Below, in pieces: positions 25,235 through 33,071 of a stretch of 64,000 bases of DNA. The stretch comes from Exiguobacterium sp. s146 (lineage in GTDB: Bacteria; Bacillota; Bacilli; Exiguobacteriales; Exiguobacteriaceae): contig NZ_JACSMA010000001.1 of NCBI RefSeq assembly GCF_018618415.1, forward strand, positions 1,178,001 to 1,242,000. Direction: 5' to 3'. Position numbers and translations under genes: made by a program. The first letter of the stretch is position 1. Every line of letters starts with the position of its first letter. The notes beneath the pieces are model-generated. The model did no database searches. It saw only the letters and a program-made list of their open reading frames with translations, and was not told the origin of the DNA.

Positions 25235-26728
25235 TTAATGGATACCGCGCATATACTTTTTGATGACCGGGGCGAGTGCGAACAAGATCATACTGAGTAC
25301 GATCGCTGCGCCACCGATAATCCCGAAGTAGAGCATCTCGTTCTCTGGTGAATAGAACCGGACGAGCTGGGCGTTAATCCCTTGCGCCGCCGCGTTCGAC
25401 AAGAACCAGAGTGACATCGTCTGGGCCGAGAAGGCGGCCGGGGCGAGTTTCGTCGTCGCCGACAAACCGACCGGCGACAGGCTGAGCTCACCGAGCACGA
25501 CGATGAAGTAACTGAGGACGAGCCAGAGCGGGTTGACGAGCGTGTCCGGGCCACCGAAGTAGGCCGGGAGCAAGATCACCAAGAAACTGAGTCCGGCGAA
25601 CAAAATCCCGAAGGCGAACTTCGTCGGGATGCTCGGCTCACGGTCACCGAGTCGGACCCAAAGCCATGCGAACACCGGAGCGAGCATGATGATGAACAAC
25701 GGGTTGAGCGATTGGAACCAAGCCGGTGACAGCGTGAACCCTAAAAATTCAAGGTCGGTCCGCTTATCGGCATAGCTGGCCAAAATCGTCGCACCTTGCT
25801 CTTGAATCGCCCAGAACATGACCGAGGCGATGAAGAGCGGGATATAGGCGATAATCCGTGACCGCTCGACTTCCGTCGTTTTCGGGCTGCGATACATGAC
25901 GATGAAATAAATCGTCGGAATCGCGATCCCGAACACACCGACGAGACCGATGAACGTGTTAATCGTGAACAAGCCTCGTGGAATCAAGATGGCGAGTAAG
26001 CCACCGATGAGGACGACCGCGATCGTCGTGTACTTGATCGCGTTTTTCTTTTCAGATTGCGTCAACGGGTTCGGCACGTATGAACCCGCGAGACCGAGGT
26101 TCTTTTTCTTCGTGACGATGAAGACGACGAGACCGATGAACATCCCGACCGCTGCGAGCGCGAAGCCCCAATGGAAGCCATAACTCTTTTGGACCCCACC
26201 GACGATCAAAGGCGAGATGAAGGCACCGAGGTTAATCCCCATATAGAAGATACTGAACCCGGCGTCACGACGACGGTCCGTCTCATTGTAAAGATCACCG
26301 ACGATGCTCGAGACGTTCGGTTTCAAGAGACCGGTACCGATGACGATCAATGCCATCGAGATGAACAAGAACGTCAAACTGCCCGGAATCGACAGCACGA
26401 TATGACCGAGCATGATGAATACACCGCCGAAGAAGACGGCACGGGATGTCCCGAACACACGGTCAGCTAGCCATCCCCCGATGACCCCCGACATGTAGAC
26501 GAGTGCACCATACACCGACATGATGGACAAGGCGACGTTCTGGTCAAGGCCGAGACCGCCTTCTGATACCTCGTAATACATGTAGAAGACGAGGATGGCA
26601 CGCATCCCGTAATACGAGAACCGTTCCCAAAACTCCGTGAAGAATAGCGTGAACAAGCCCTTAGGCTGTCCGAAAAAACCTTTTTGCGGCACGCTGTCCA
26701 CAATTCTCTGTTTATCAATTCTTTCCAT
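25235..26728 (-). CDS. dtpT: Di-/tripeptide:proton symporter (POT/PTR2 family)
   Basis: This 497-residue membrane protein has 12-14 segments and clear POT signatures: FFTEFWERFSYYGMRAIL (the ExxER motif, residues ~28-45), GTGLLKPNVSSIVGDLY and DAGFSIFYMGINLGAFISP. It imports di- and tripeptides with protons. It is monocistronic on the minus strand, ending at the shared terminator with glnA. Confidence 0.95.
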   Translation of the reverse strand: MERIDKQRIVDSVPQKGFFGQPKGLFTLFFTEFWERFSYYGMRAILVFYMYYEVSEGGLGLDQNVALSIMSVYGALVYMSGVIGGWLADRVFGTSRAVFFGGVFIMLGHIVLSIPGSLTFLFISMALIVIGTGLLKPNVSSIVGDLYNETDRRRDAGFSIFYMGINLGAFISPLIVGGVQKSYGFHWGFALAAVGMFIGLVVFIVTKKKNLGLAGSYVPNPLTQSEKKNAIKYTTIAVVLIGGLLAILIPRGLFTINTFIGLVGVFGIAIPTIYFIVMYRSPKTTEVERSRIIAYIPLFIASVMFWAIQEQGATILASYADKRTDLEFLGFTLSPAWFQSLNPLFIIMLAPVFAWLWVRLGDREPSIPTKFAFGILFAGLSFLVILLPAYFGGPDTLVNPLWLVLSYFIVVLGELSLSPVGLSATTKLAPAAFSAQTMSLWFLSNAAAQGINAQLVRFYSPENEMLYFGIIGGAAIVLSMILFALAPVIKKYMRGIH

Positions 26729-26829
26729 GAAAAATCCCTCCTAGACCGTATAATCATAAAAAGAATCATTATGTTTGTAAAGAATAATAGAAGCAAATAT
26801 TCAAAATTTAACGAACTTGACACGAAACA

Positions 26830-26866
26830 AAAAATCACACTAAACGACTAGGTTCAGTGTGATTTA
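26830..26866 (-). terminator. Terminator of the MFS exporter gene
   Basis: AAATCACACT pairs with AGTGTGATTT around a 14-base loop; on the minus strand it is followed by TTTTTTGTTTCG. Confidence 0.75.
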
Positions 26867-26871
26867 TTTGG

Positions 26872-28116
26872 TCAAGCCGTCTTCTGTTTCGCTTCGGCTG
26901 CGCTGACACGACGTCCGAGTTGCCAGTAGATGAGACCTGACACACAACTGGCCGCCCCGACGAGAATCAAGGCGATATGGCCGGCCCGCTGATCGAAGAA
27001 CAGGCTCGCCATAATCGGAGCCGTCACCCCGCCAATCAACCACTGGATACTGGCGGCACCGTTATAGGCCCCGCGCATGTTCTCCGGAGCGATCAAGGCG
27101 ATGAACGTCTGTTGGACCGGCGACATGATCATCTCGCCGAGCGTATAGAACGCGTATACCGCGAGCAAGACGCTAACGAGGACGAGGTACGGTGTCCCAA
27201 GGGAGTAGAGGAGACGAGGCATGACCGCGATCAGAATCATGCCGACGCCGAAGATGGTCGCCCCGGCGAGCATGACGTTACCGAACGGCTTGCGTCCGAG
27301 CTTCGAGGCAATCGGGAACTGGAACAACACGACCATGATGCCGTTCAAGGCGAGCATATAGGCGAACGGGTTCTCCCGGTCGGTGAACGACGGCATCGAC
27401 TCCCGTAAGAACAGCGGCAACATGCTCTCGATGAGCGAGAAGCCCATCGAGATGAACACTCCGGCGAAGATGAAGACGAGGAACACCTTGTCGTTATAAA
27501 ACACTCGCAGGACGTCCCGGTTCGACGGCGTGTCGGCCTCGGTCGTCTCCGGGAGCGATTCTCGGATGTAGCGTCCGAGCACGAGCGCATACAAGACGAA
27601 GACGAGCGAGGCCGAATAGAAGATATACTGCCTATCGATGAACAGGACGGCGCTGCCGAGGAGCGGGCCGAGTGCGGCCCCGATGTTATGGCCCATCCGC
27701 AACAGACCGAACGCCTCGTTCATCTGTTCCGGTTCGGTCACGTCCGCGACCATCGCGCTCGCGGCCGGATGGAACAACGAGTTCGTCAAGCCGAGCATGG
27801 CGTTCAAGAGAAGGAGCGGCCAGAACGTCTCGGCGAACGCGAAGCCGACGAGGGCGAGGGCGTCGCCGAGGATGGCAATCATCATGATCGGCTTGCGGCC
27901 ATACACGTCGGCGAGCCGTCCGCCGACGACGGAGCCGATGAGGGCCATGATCGGACCGGTCGCCATGATGACCCCGACCTGGATATAACTGTCGAGCTTG
28001 TCGCTGTAATAGAGGACGAGGAACGGCGCGATCATGAACATCATGACACCGGTAATCGTCTCCCCGAGGAAGCGGATCCAAATATTGCGGTCGAGTCGTT
28101 TGAGTGATTGAATCAT
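26872..28116 (-). CDS. MFS multidrug-type exporter under leader-peptide attenuation
   Basis: The ATG at 28116 (AGGTGA five bases upstream) gives 414 residues with 12 membrane segments. Motif A is GGRLADVYGRKPIMM (residues ~65-80), and a motif C-like GHNIGAALGPLLGS lies in TM5, typical of DHA1 drug:proton antiporters. A 180-base leader carrying a 24-codon ORF and a terminator precedes it, the arrangement seen for ribosome-antibiotic resistance genes in Firmicutes, so the substrate may be a ribosome-targeting drug. That inference rests on the leader, not on the protein sequence. Monocistronic. Confidence 0.87.
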   Translation of the reverse strand: MIQSLKRLDRNIWIRFLGETITGVMMFMIAPFLVLYYSDKLDSYIQVGVIMATGPIMALIGSVVGGRLADVYGRKPIMMIAILGDALALVGFAFAETFWPLLLLNAMLGLTNSLFHPAASAMVADVTEPEQMNEAFGLLRMGHNIGAALGPLLGSAVLFIDRQYIFYSASLVFVLYALVLGRYIRESLPETTEADTPSNRDVLRVFYNDKVFLVFIFAGVFISMGFSLIESMLPLFLRESMPSFTDRENPFAYMLALNGIMVVLFQFPIASKLGRKPFGNVMLAGATIFGVGMILIAVMPRLLYSLGTPYLVLVSVLLAVYAFYTLGEMIMSPVQQTFIALIAPENMRGAYNGAASIQWLIGGVTAPIMASLFFDQRAGHIALILVGAASCVSGLIYWQLGRRVSAAEAKQKTA

Positions 28117-28144
28117 TGGGTTCACCTGCTTTAGTTGATGGAAT

Positions 28145-28184
28145 GAAAAAAGGGACGCGGCATGCACAAAGGCATACGCGTCCC
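28145..28184 (-). terminator. Attenuator terminator in the MFS leader
   Basis: On the minus strand GGGACGCG (complement of 28177-28184) plus ATGC pairs with GCAT and CGCGTCCC (complement of 28152-28159), followed by six T residues. It ends about 30 bases before the MFS start codon, so it must be bypassed for expression. CATGCC in its 3' arm is complementary to GGCATG at 28198-28203, giving a possible antiterminator. Confidence 0.75.
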
Positions 28185-28220
28185 TACGATCTTAGACATG
28201 CCTCGGAAGGCAGGCGAACG

Positions 28221-28295
28221 TCACGGATTCAAATCACGGAGAGGCGCCTGCCGGTCAATATGGACTTGGACGAATGAGCGTTGAATGACTGACAT
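28221..28295 (-). CDS. Leader peptide of the MFS exporter gene
   Basis: A 24-residue ORF (MSVIQRSFVQVHIDRQAP... to LRDLNP) begins at 28295 six bases after AAGGAGAGG and stops at 28221-28223. Its codons contain GGCAGGCG (28245-28252), complementary to CGCCTGCC at 28209-28216 just downstream of the stop. Ribosome position on this ORF would therefore decide which hairpins form, including the terminator at 28145-28184. It is too short for any enzymatic role. Confidence 0.65.
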   Translation of the reverse strand: MSVIQRSFVQVHIDRQAPLRDLNP

Positions 28296-28381
28296 GGATA
28301 CCTCTCCTTTCTGCATTGGACTGTCTTCTTTTCAAGATTATGATAATTCGGTGAAATGTGTCAACACAAATTATGAATGTG

Positions 28382-29452
28382 TCATAATAATTCGTTCAGA
28401 TTCTTGCGGGCGAGCCGGTAGTCAATCAAACGCGAAAACACGACTTGAATCATCGCCGTGACCGGCACGCTGATGAACATCCCGACAAGGCCGAACAGGC
28501 TACCGCCGATGATGATTGACGTGATGACCCAGAACGGCGTGATGCCGACGCTGTCACCGAGTATCTTCGGCCCGAGCCAGAGCCCGTCGAACTGTTGCAA
28601 CAAGAAGATGAACAAGAGGACGAGGAGTGCCGTGAACGGGTCGTAGAAATAGGTGATGATGAACGCCGGAATCATCCCGAGCAGTGGCCCGACATACGGG
28701 ATGAAGTTCAAGACGCCGACGATGACACCGAGGAGAAGCGCGTACGGCGCCCCGATAATCAACAGACCGGCGACGGCCAGCACCCCGATGATGAGGCAGT
28801 CGAGCGACTTCCCAATGATATAGCGCTTGAAGATGTAATCCATCTCTTGGAAGATATCGATCGTCGTCTTGGCCGACGCGACCGGGAACATCGCATACAG
28901 CAGCCGCTTGAACATACGGGCGAAGACTTCTTTGTCTTTCAATAGATAGATCGAGATGACGATCCCGATCAAGAAGTTGATGAGCGTCATCGTGAAGCTC
29001 GACACGTAACTGACCGACGAAAGGACCGCCGTCTCGACCCAACCCGAGAAACGCTCCTCGAACCGACTGAAGTCGATGGCCTGCGCAATCGTCGCATTAT
29101 ACTCCTTCAAGTACGTGTTCAACTGCGACAGGAACCCATTCATCTGCCGGATGTAGGACGGGAGTTCCTCAATAAGCGAGGCGAGACTCGAATAGATGCG
29201 CGGGAACAGTGTCACCGCAGAGATGACGAGAATGCCAATAAAGACGATATAGACGATCAGTAAGCCTTGATATCGTTTTAGATGAAACCGTTCTTCTATA
29301 TAGGACAGGACGGTATTCAGGAGCAGCGCGATGGCGATTCCCATAATAATCGGCGTCAGCAACTGGAACGTATATTGCGTCACTCGCGAAATCGTATCCG
29401 GTTCGCTGATGACCTTCCAGAGGACGAGCAAGATCAAGCCGATCACGCTCAA
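28382..29452 (-). CDS. AI-2E family transporter, with an amber codon just upstream
   Basis: This 356-residue membrane protein belongs to the AI-2E/PerM (UPF0118) family: paired N-terminal helices, a periplasm-facing loop, and the conserved YLLKDKEVFARMFKRLLYAMFP and LNFIPYVGPLLGMIPAF segments. Members export autoinducer-2 or act as Na+/H+ antiporters; the substrate is not predictable here. The frame opens only at TTG 29452, which has no ribosome binding site. Upstream in the same frame lies a TTG at 29482, eight bases after GAGGGG, encoding ELNRQLI then a TAG (29456-29458). The natural start is thus probably 29482, interrupted at codon 9. Confidence 0.75.
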   Translation of the reverse strand: MSVIGLILLVLWKVISEPDTISRVTQYTFQLLTPIIMGIAIALLLNTVLSYIEERFHLKRYQGLLIVYIVFIGILVISAVTLFPRIYSSLASLIEELPSYIRQMNGFLSQLNTYLKEYNATIAQAIDFSRFEERFSGWVETAVLSSVSYVSSFTMTLINFLIGIVISIYLLKDKEVFARMFKRLLYAMFPVASAKTTIDIFQEMDYIFKRYIIGKSLDCLIIGVLAVAGLLIIGAPYALLLGVIVGVLNFIPYVGPLLGMIPAFIITYFYDPFTALLVLLFIFLLQQFDGLWLGPKILGDSVGITPFWVITSIIIGGSLFGLVGMFISVPVTAMIQVVFSRLIDYRLARKNLNELL

Positions 29453-29517
29453 CTTCTAAATCAATTGACGGTTTAGTTCCAATGGTCCATCCCCTCATGT
29501 TTTAAATTGTGTAGAAT

Positions 29518-29547
29518 AACGTTCAGTTTTACTATGAACGTTTTTTT
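29518..29547. terminator. Terminator-like hairpin
   Basis: AACGTTC (29518-29524) pairs with GAACGTT (29536-29542) and is followed by a T run on the plus strand. No plus-strand gene lies directly upstream, so it may insulate the S-box unit or be a regulatory dyad of the AI-2E gene. Confidence 0.4.
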
Positions 29548-29586
29548 ACCGTGATTCAAGAGAACATCCTCATTTTCAAAAAAGGA

Positions 29587-29616
29587 TTGACAAGATTGGT
29601 AACGTCTGGTTAACTA
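29587..29616 (+). promoter_or_regulatory. Probable promoter of the first S-box unit
   Basis: TTGACA (29587-29592) is followed after 17-18 bases by TTAACT/TAACTA (29610-29616), a weak -10. The SAM riboswitch begins about 40 bases further on. Confidence 0.45.
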
Positions 29617-29655
29617 AGTGACATATTACAAAAAGACAAATTGCATATAAAAACA

Positions 29656-29816
29656 CTTTCTATCAAGAGAAGCGGAGGGACTGGCCCGATGAAGCTTCAG
29701 CAACAGATTGTTCCAATACTGTGCTAATTCCAGCAAGGTGACCTTGAGAGATGGAAAGGTGGTTGTTTGAATACGTCCGTATCTCGACACCCCTTTCCGC
29801 GGAAAGGGGTGTTTTT
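29656..29816 (+). promoter_or_regulatory. SAM-I (S-box) riboswitch with terminator
   Basis: The aptamer runs from the P1 strand CTTTCTATC (29656) to GATGGAAAG (29758). Conserved elements are CAAGAG, GGAGGGACTGGCCC (kink-turn side), GAAGCTTCAGCAAC, GTGCTAATTCC and GAGAGATGG. A perfect terminator (ACACCCCTTTCC / GGAAAGGGGTGT, 29787-29811, then six T) follows, and its 5' arm can instead pair with the P1 3' strand GGAAAGGTGGT as an antiterminator. High SAM should switch off the aminotransferase/dehydrogenase genes. Confidence 0.93.
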
Positions 29817-29834
29817 TGCATAGGAGGACTATTC

Positions 29835-31010
29835 ATGACAGACAGACGCTCACACTTATTAAAAACGTTACCACCCCAACATTTCGTCGGACTCGCGAAC
29901 GAGGTGGCCGAACTCGAACAGGCCGGCCATGACATCATCCGACTTGGACAAGGGACACCCGACCTGCCGACGCCCGAGCCGATCTGTGATGCGCTCCAGA
30001 CGGCACTCCTCGACGTCTCGACCCATCAATACGGTCCGTTCCGGGGTCAGACCAGATTGAAGCAGGCGGTCGCGACGTTCTATCTGAACGAGTATGGGGT
30101 CGAGGTCGACCCGGAGACCGAAGTCGCAATCCTGATCGGATCAAAGTCGGGTCTCATTACATTGCCGCAATGCGTGCTCGAACCTGGGGACGGGATTCTG
30201 TTACCGAACCCGGGCTATCCCGATTATATCTCGGGGGCCAGACTCGCCGGTGCCGTCATCCGTGACCTCGTCCTCCGAGAAGAGAACGGATTCTTGCCCG
30301 ATTATGAGACGCTCGACTCCGAAGGGGCGCGACTCATGTATTTGAACTACCCGAGCAATCCGACCGGTGCCGTCGCCTCGCCCGCCTTCTTTGACGATAC
30401 GGTCCGTTTCGCCCAGGAGCGGGACTTGATGGTCGTCCACGACTTTGCTTACGGCAGCATCGGGTTCGATGGCCACGTCCCACCGAGCTTCTTGCAGGCA
30501 GAAGGAGCGAAAGAAGTCGGCATCGAGGTGTATACGATGTCGAAAGCGTTCAACATGTCCGGTTGGCGCGTCGCCTTCGCCGTCGGCAACGCGGACATCA
30601 TCGAAGCAATCAACACGTATCAGGACCATGTCCACGTCAGCGTGTTCTCGGCCATCCAAGCGGCGGCCGTCGCTGCGCTCGAGGCGCCCCGTACCATTCG
30701 CGACGATTTGGCCCGGCTATACGAGGCACGACGAGACCGCCTCATCGACGGATTGAACCGGGCCGGCTGGGCCGTCGAGCCACCGGAAGGTTCGTTCTTC
30801 GTCTGGGCGAAAGTGCCTGAAGGCGATGCCAAGTCGTTCTCGCGGAAACTGTTGCATGAAGCCGGTGTCGCCGTCACCCCGGGCTACTTCTTCGGCTCGG
30901 AAGGGGATGGCTACGTCCGCTTCGGTCTCGTCTCTCCAGAACCGAAGATTGATGAGGCCGTCGAACGAATCGAGCGGTTGTTCGCCGCCTATGAGGAGGT
31001 GCGCGCATGA
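29835..31010 (+). CDS. PLP-dependent methionine aminotransferase (YbdL/MtnE type)
   Basis: The ATG at 29835 gives 391 residues of a class I/II fold-type I aminotransferase. HQYGPFRGQTRLKQAVATFY, PNPGYPDYISGARLAGA, LNYPSNPTGA and the PLP lysine in TMSKAFNMSGWRVAFAVG are visible. The combination resembles Bacillus MtnE (KMTB to methionine) and E. coli YbdL, a methionine-preferring aminotransferase. Control by an S-box places it in methionine metabolism. It overlaps the next gene by four bases (ATGA), so they are translationally coupled. Confidence 0.88.
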   Translation: MTDRRSHLLKTLPPQHFVGLANEVAELEQAGHDIIRLGQGTPDLPTPEPICDALQTALLDVSTHQYGPFRGQTRLKQAVATFYLNEYGVEVDPETEVAILIGSKSGLITLPQCVLEPGDGILLPNPGYPDYISGARLAGAVIRDLVLREENGFLPDYETLDSEGARLMYLNYPSNPTGAVASPAFFDDTVRFAQERDLMVVHDFAYGSIGFDGHVPPSFLQAEGAKEVGIEVYTMSKAFNMSGWRVAFAVGNADIIEAINTYQDHVHVSVFSAIQAAAVAALEAPRTIRDDLARLYEARRDRLIDGLNRAGWAVEPPEGSFFVWAKVPEGDAKSFSRKLLHEAGVAVTPGYFFGSEGDGYVRFGLVSPEPKIDEAVERIERLFAAYEEVRA

Positions 31011-32023
31011 TTCGTCAGGCCGTCCTCGAATATGACCACGCCGATGACGCGCTTGACCGCCTCGACGACTTGATTGACGACCGACGCGCCCACGTCCTGC
31101 ACGGTCATAACGGGTATGGCGTCGTGTGCGCCGTCTATCCCGACATCGTCGACTATCCGGCGACAGCGTTCGGCGGGGAATGCACGGACGCCGAAGTCGA
31201 GCGGCTCAAAGCGTTTGACGCCGATGTGTTGATCGCCATCGGGGGTGGCAAGCTCGTCGACACGGCAAAACTCGTCGCCTATCAACGGAGCGTCCCGCTC
31301 ATCGTCATCCCGACGCTCGCCTCTAACTGTGCCGCGTTCACGCCGCTCAGCGTCGTCTATCAAGAGGATGGGAGCTACGACCGTTACGACATGTTCCGCG
31401 TCGTCATCGAGCGGGTCATCGTCGACTCGCGCGTCATGAGACGCTCCCCATACGAATACTTCCGGGCCGGTGTCATCGACACGGTCGCAAAATTTTACGA
31501 GGCACGCTATTTGAGCGGGGACAGCTCGATTGATGCCGGCGTCAACACCGGGCTAGCCTTGGCCGAACAGTGTGGTCGACTCGTCGAACTCGATTTGAGT
31601 GAACATGCCTTCAAGTCATATAGCGACGACGTCCGCTTCGCAATCGATCATGTGCTCGCGATCGGCGGTGCCGTCGGAGGATTTGGGGACGCCGGGACAC
31701 GTGTCGCCGTGGGGCATGCGGTCCATAACGCCTTGAGCCGATTCGACTCGACGCACACCTTCTTGCATGGGGACAAGGTCGGTTTCGGCCTGATCGTCCA
31801 AGAGCGGTTGCGCCACTCGGCCGATGCCCCATATTTGGAGGCATGGTTGAAGCGATTCGGTGCCCCGACGACACTCGAGACGCTCGGGATCGGACCCGAC
31901 GACATCCCGATTCTCGTCGACTCCGTCATGGTGGAGACCGAGCTGCAACAGTTGCCAGCACCGCTCAATAAAGATTTTCTGAAAATAATTTTTGAAAGTT
32001 TACAATTATGTGTTTACAATTAA
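31007..32023 (+). CDS. Iron-alcohol-dehydrogenase-fold hydroxycarboxylate dehydrogenase-like (YbdH/HcxA type)
   Basis: This 338-residue protein has the glycerol dehydrogenase fold: an NAD-binding GGGKLVDTAK motif (~residues 80-90), PTLASNCAAFTPLSV, GVIDTVAKFYEA (metal Asp), VGHAVHNALS and THTFLHGDKVGFG (metal His residues). These segments resemble E. coli YbdH (HcxA), a 2-hydroxy/2-keto acid dehydrogenase encoded beside the aminotransferase YbdL. Coupling to the aminotransferase suggests conversion between a 2-hydroxy acid, a 2-keto acid and methionine; this is inference. Its last codons contain the promoter for the downstream metQNI unit. Confidence 0.82.
   Translation: MIRQAVLEYDHADDALDRLDDLIDDRRAHVLHGHNGYGVVCAVYPDIVDYPATAFGGECTDAEVERLKAFDADVLIAIGGGKLVDTAKLVAYQRSVPLIVIPTLASNCAAFTPLSVVYQEDGSYDRYDMFRVVIERVIVDSRVMRRSPYEYFRAGVIDTVAKFYEARYLSGDSSIDAGVNTGLALAEQCGRLVELDLSEHAFKSYSDDVRFAIDHVLAIGGAVGGFGDAGTRVAVGHAVHNALSRFDSTHTFLHGDKVGFGLIVQERLRHSADAPYLEAWLKRFGAPTTLETLGIGPDDIPILVDSVMVETELQQLPAPLNKDFLKIIFESLQLCVYN
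31992..32020 (+). promoter_or_regulatory. Promoter of the second S-box unit, inside the preceding gene
   Basis: TTGAAA (31992-31997) and TACAAT (32015-32020) are separated by exactly 17 bases. Both lie within the last eleven codons of the dehydrogenase gene, which ends at 32023. Confidence 0.75.
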
Positions 32024-32061
32024 AAGAATTAAAAGTAAGATGATAACAACTTAATAGACCG

Positions 32062-32224
32062 ATTGCTTATCAAGAGTGGTGGAGGGACTGGCCCTGTGAA
32101 ACCCGGCAACCAGATCGTTATGATCATGGTGCTAATTCCAACAGACGAAATCGTCTGGGAGATGAGCGTGTCCGACTTTGACTTGTCGTGCCCGCCACTC
32201 TGAATGAGTAGCGGGCTTTCATTT
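32062..32224 (+). promoter_or_regulatory. SAM-I (S-box) riboswitch of metQNI
   Basis: The aptamer spans P1 GCTTATC (32065-32071) to GATGAGC (32161-32167) with the conserved CAAGAG, GGAGGGACTGGCCC, GAAACCCGGCAACC, GGTGCTAATTCC and TGGGAGATG. The terminator GCCCGCcACTC / GAGTaGCGGGC (32190-32216) is followed by TTTCATTTT and lies just before the metQ ribosome binding site GGAGGAGG. Confidence 0.94.
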
Positions 32225-32240
32225 TGGAGGAGGAACACAC

Positions 32241-33062
32241 ATGAACATCAAACAGAAAACAGTACTCGCAGGAACATCACTACTCGCCGCCATCGCGCTC
32301 TCGGCGTGCGGACAATCGGACGCAAGCGAGGCGCTCAGCACGGAGTCGCTCACGATTGGCGTCACGGGTGGGCCGCACCAACAGATCGCCGAGAAAGTGA
32401 AAGAACTCGCGGCCGAGGACGGCCTCGAGCTCGATATCAAAGTATTCAACGACTACAATACGCCAAACACGGCACTCGCCGAGGGCAGCCTCGACGTCAA
32501 CAGCTATCAGACGCTGTCATTCCTCGAGCTGCAAAAAGCCGATAAAGACTATAAAATCGACGACGTGTTCAAAACCGTCGCCTTCCCGATGGGTCTCTAC
32601 TCAGAGAAGCTGACGGACATTAAAGAGTTAAAAGAAGGCGACAAGGTCGCTGTCCCGAACGACCCAGCGAACGAGTTGCGGGCGCTCCGTCTCTATGAGA
32701 CAGCTGGACTCATCACGCTCAAGGAAGGCTTGACCGACAAGGCGACGAAACGCGACATCGCCGAGAACCCGCTCAACCTTGAATTCATCGAGCTCGAGGC
32801 GTCACAACTCCCGACCCAGCTCCCTGAAGTCGCGCTCGCGGCCATCAACACGAACTTCGCGATGGGTGCCGGCCTATCGATCAACGAGGACGCCTTGTTC
32901 CACGAAGACACGGTCGACAACCCGTATCCGAACTACGTCGTCGTCCGCACCGACAACAAGGATGACGAAGTCGTCGCGACACTCAAATCGTACTATCACT
33001 CGGACGAGGTCCGGACGTTCATCGAAGAGACGTTCGACGGCTCGATCGTCCCGGCATTTTAA
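32241..33062 (+). CDS. metQ: Methionine ABC transporter, substrate-binding lipoprotein MetQ
   Basis: This 273-residue NlpA-family lipoprotein captures methionine outside the membrane. The signal peptide ends at the lipobox LSAC (Cys~23), followed by LTIGVTGGPHQQIAEKVKE and the family signature FNDYNTPNTALAEGSLDVNSYQT. It is first in metQ-metN-metI, behind the S-box, nine bases before metN. Confidence 0.96.
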   Translation: MNIKQKTVLAGTSLLAAIALSACGQSDASEALSTESLTIGVTGGPHQQIAEKVKELAAEDGLELDIKVFNDYNTPNTALAEGSLDVNSYQTLSFLELQKADKDYKIDDVFKTVAFPMGLYSEKLTDIKELKEGDKVAVPNDPANELRALRLYETAGLITLKEGLTDKATKRDIAENPLNLEFIELEASQLPTQLPEVALAAINTNFAMGAGLSINEDALFHEDTVDNPYPNYVVVRTDNKDDEVVATLKSYYHSDEVRTFIEETFDGSIVPAF

Positions 33063-33071
33063 GGAGGGCCT

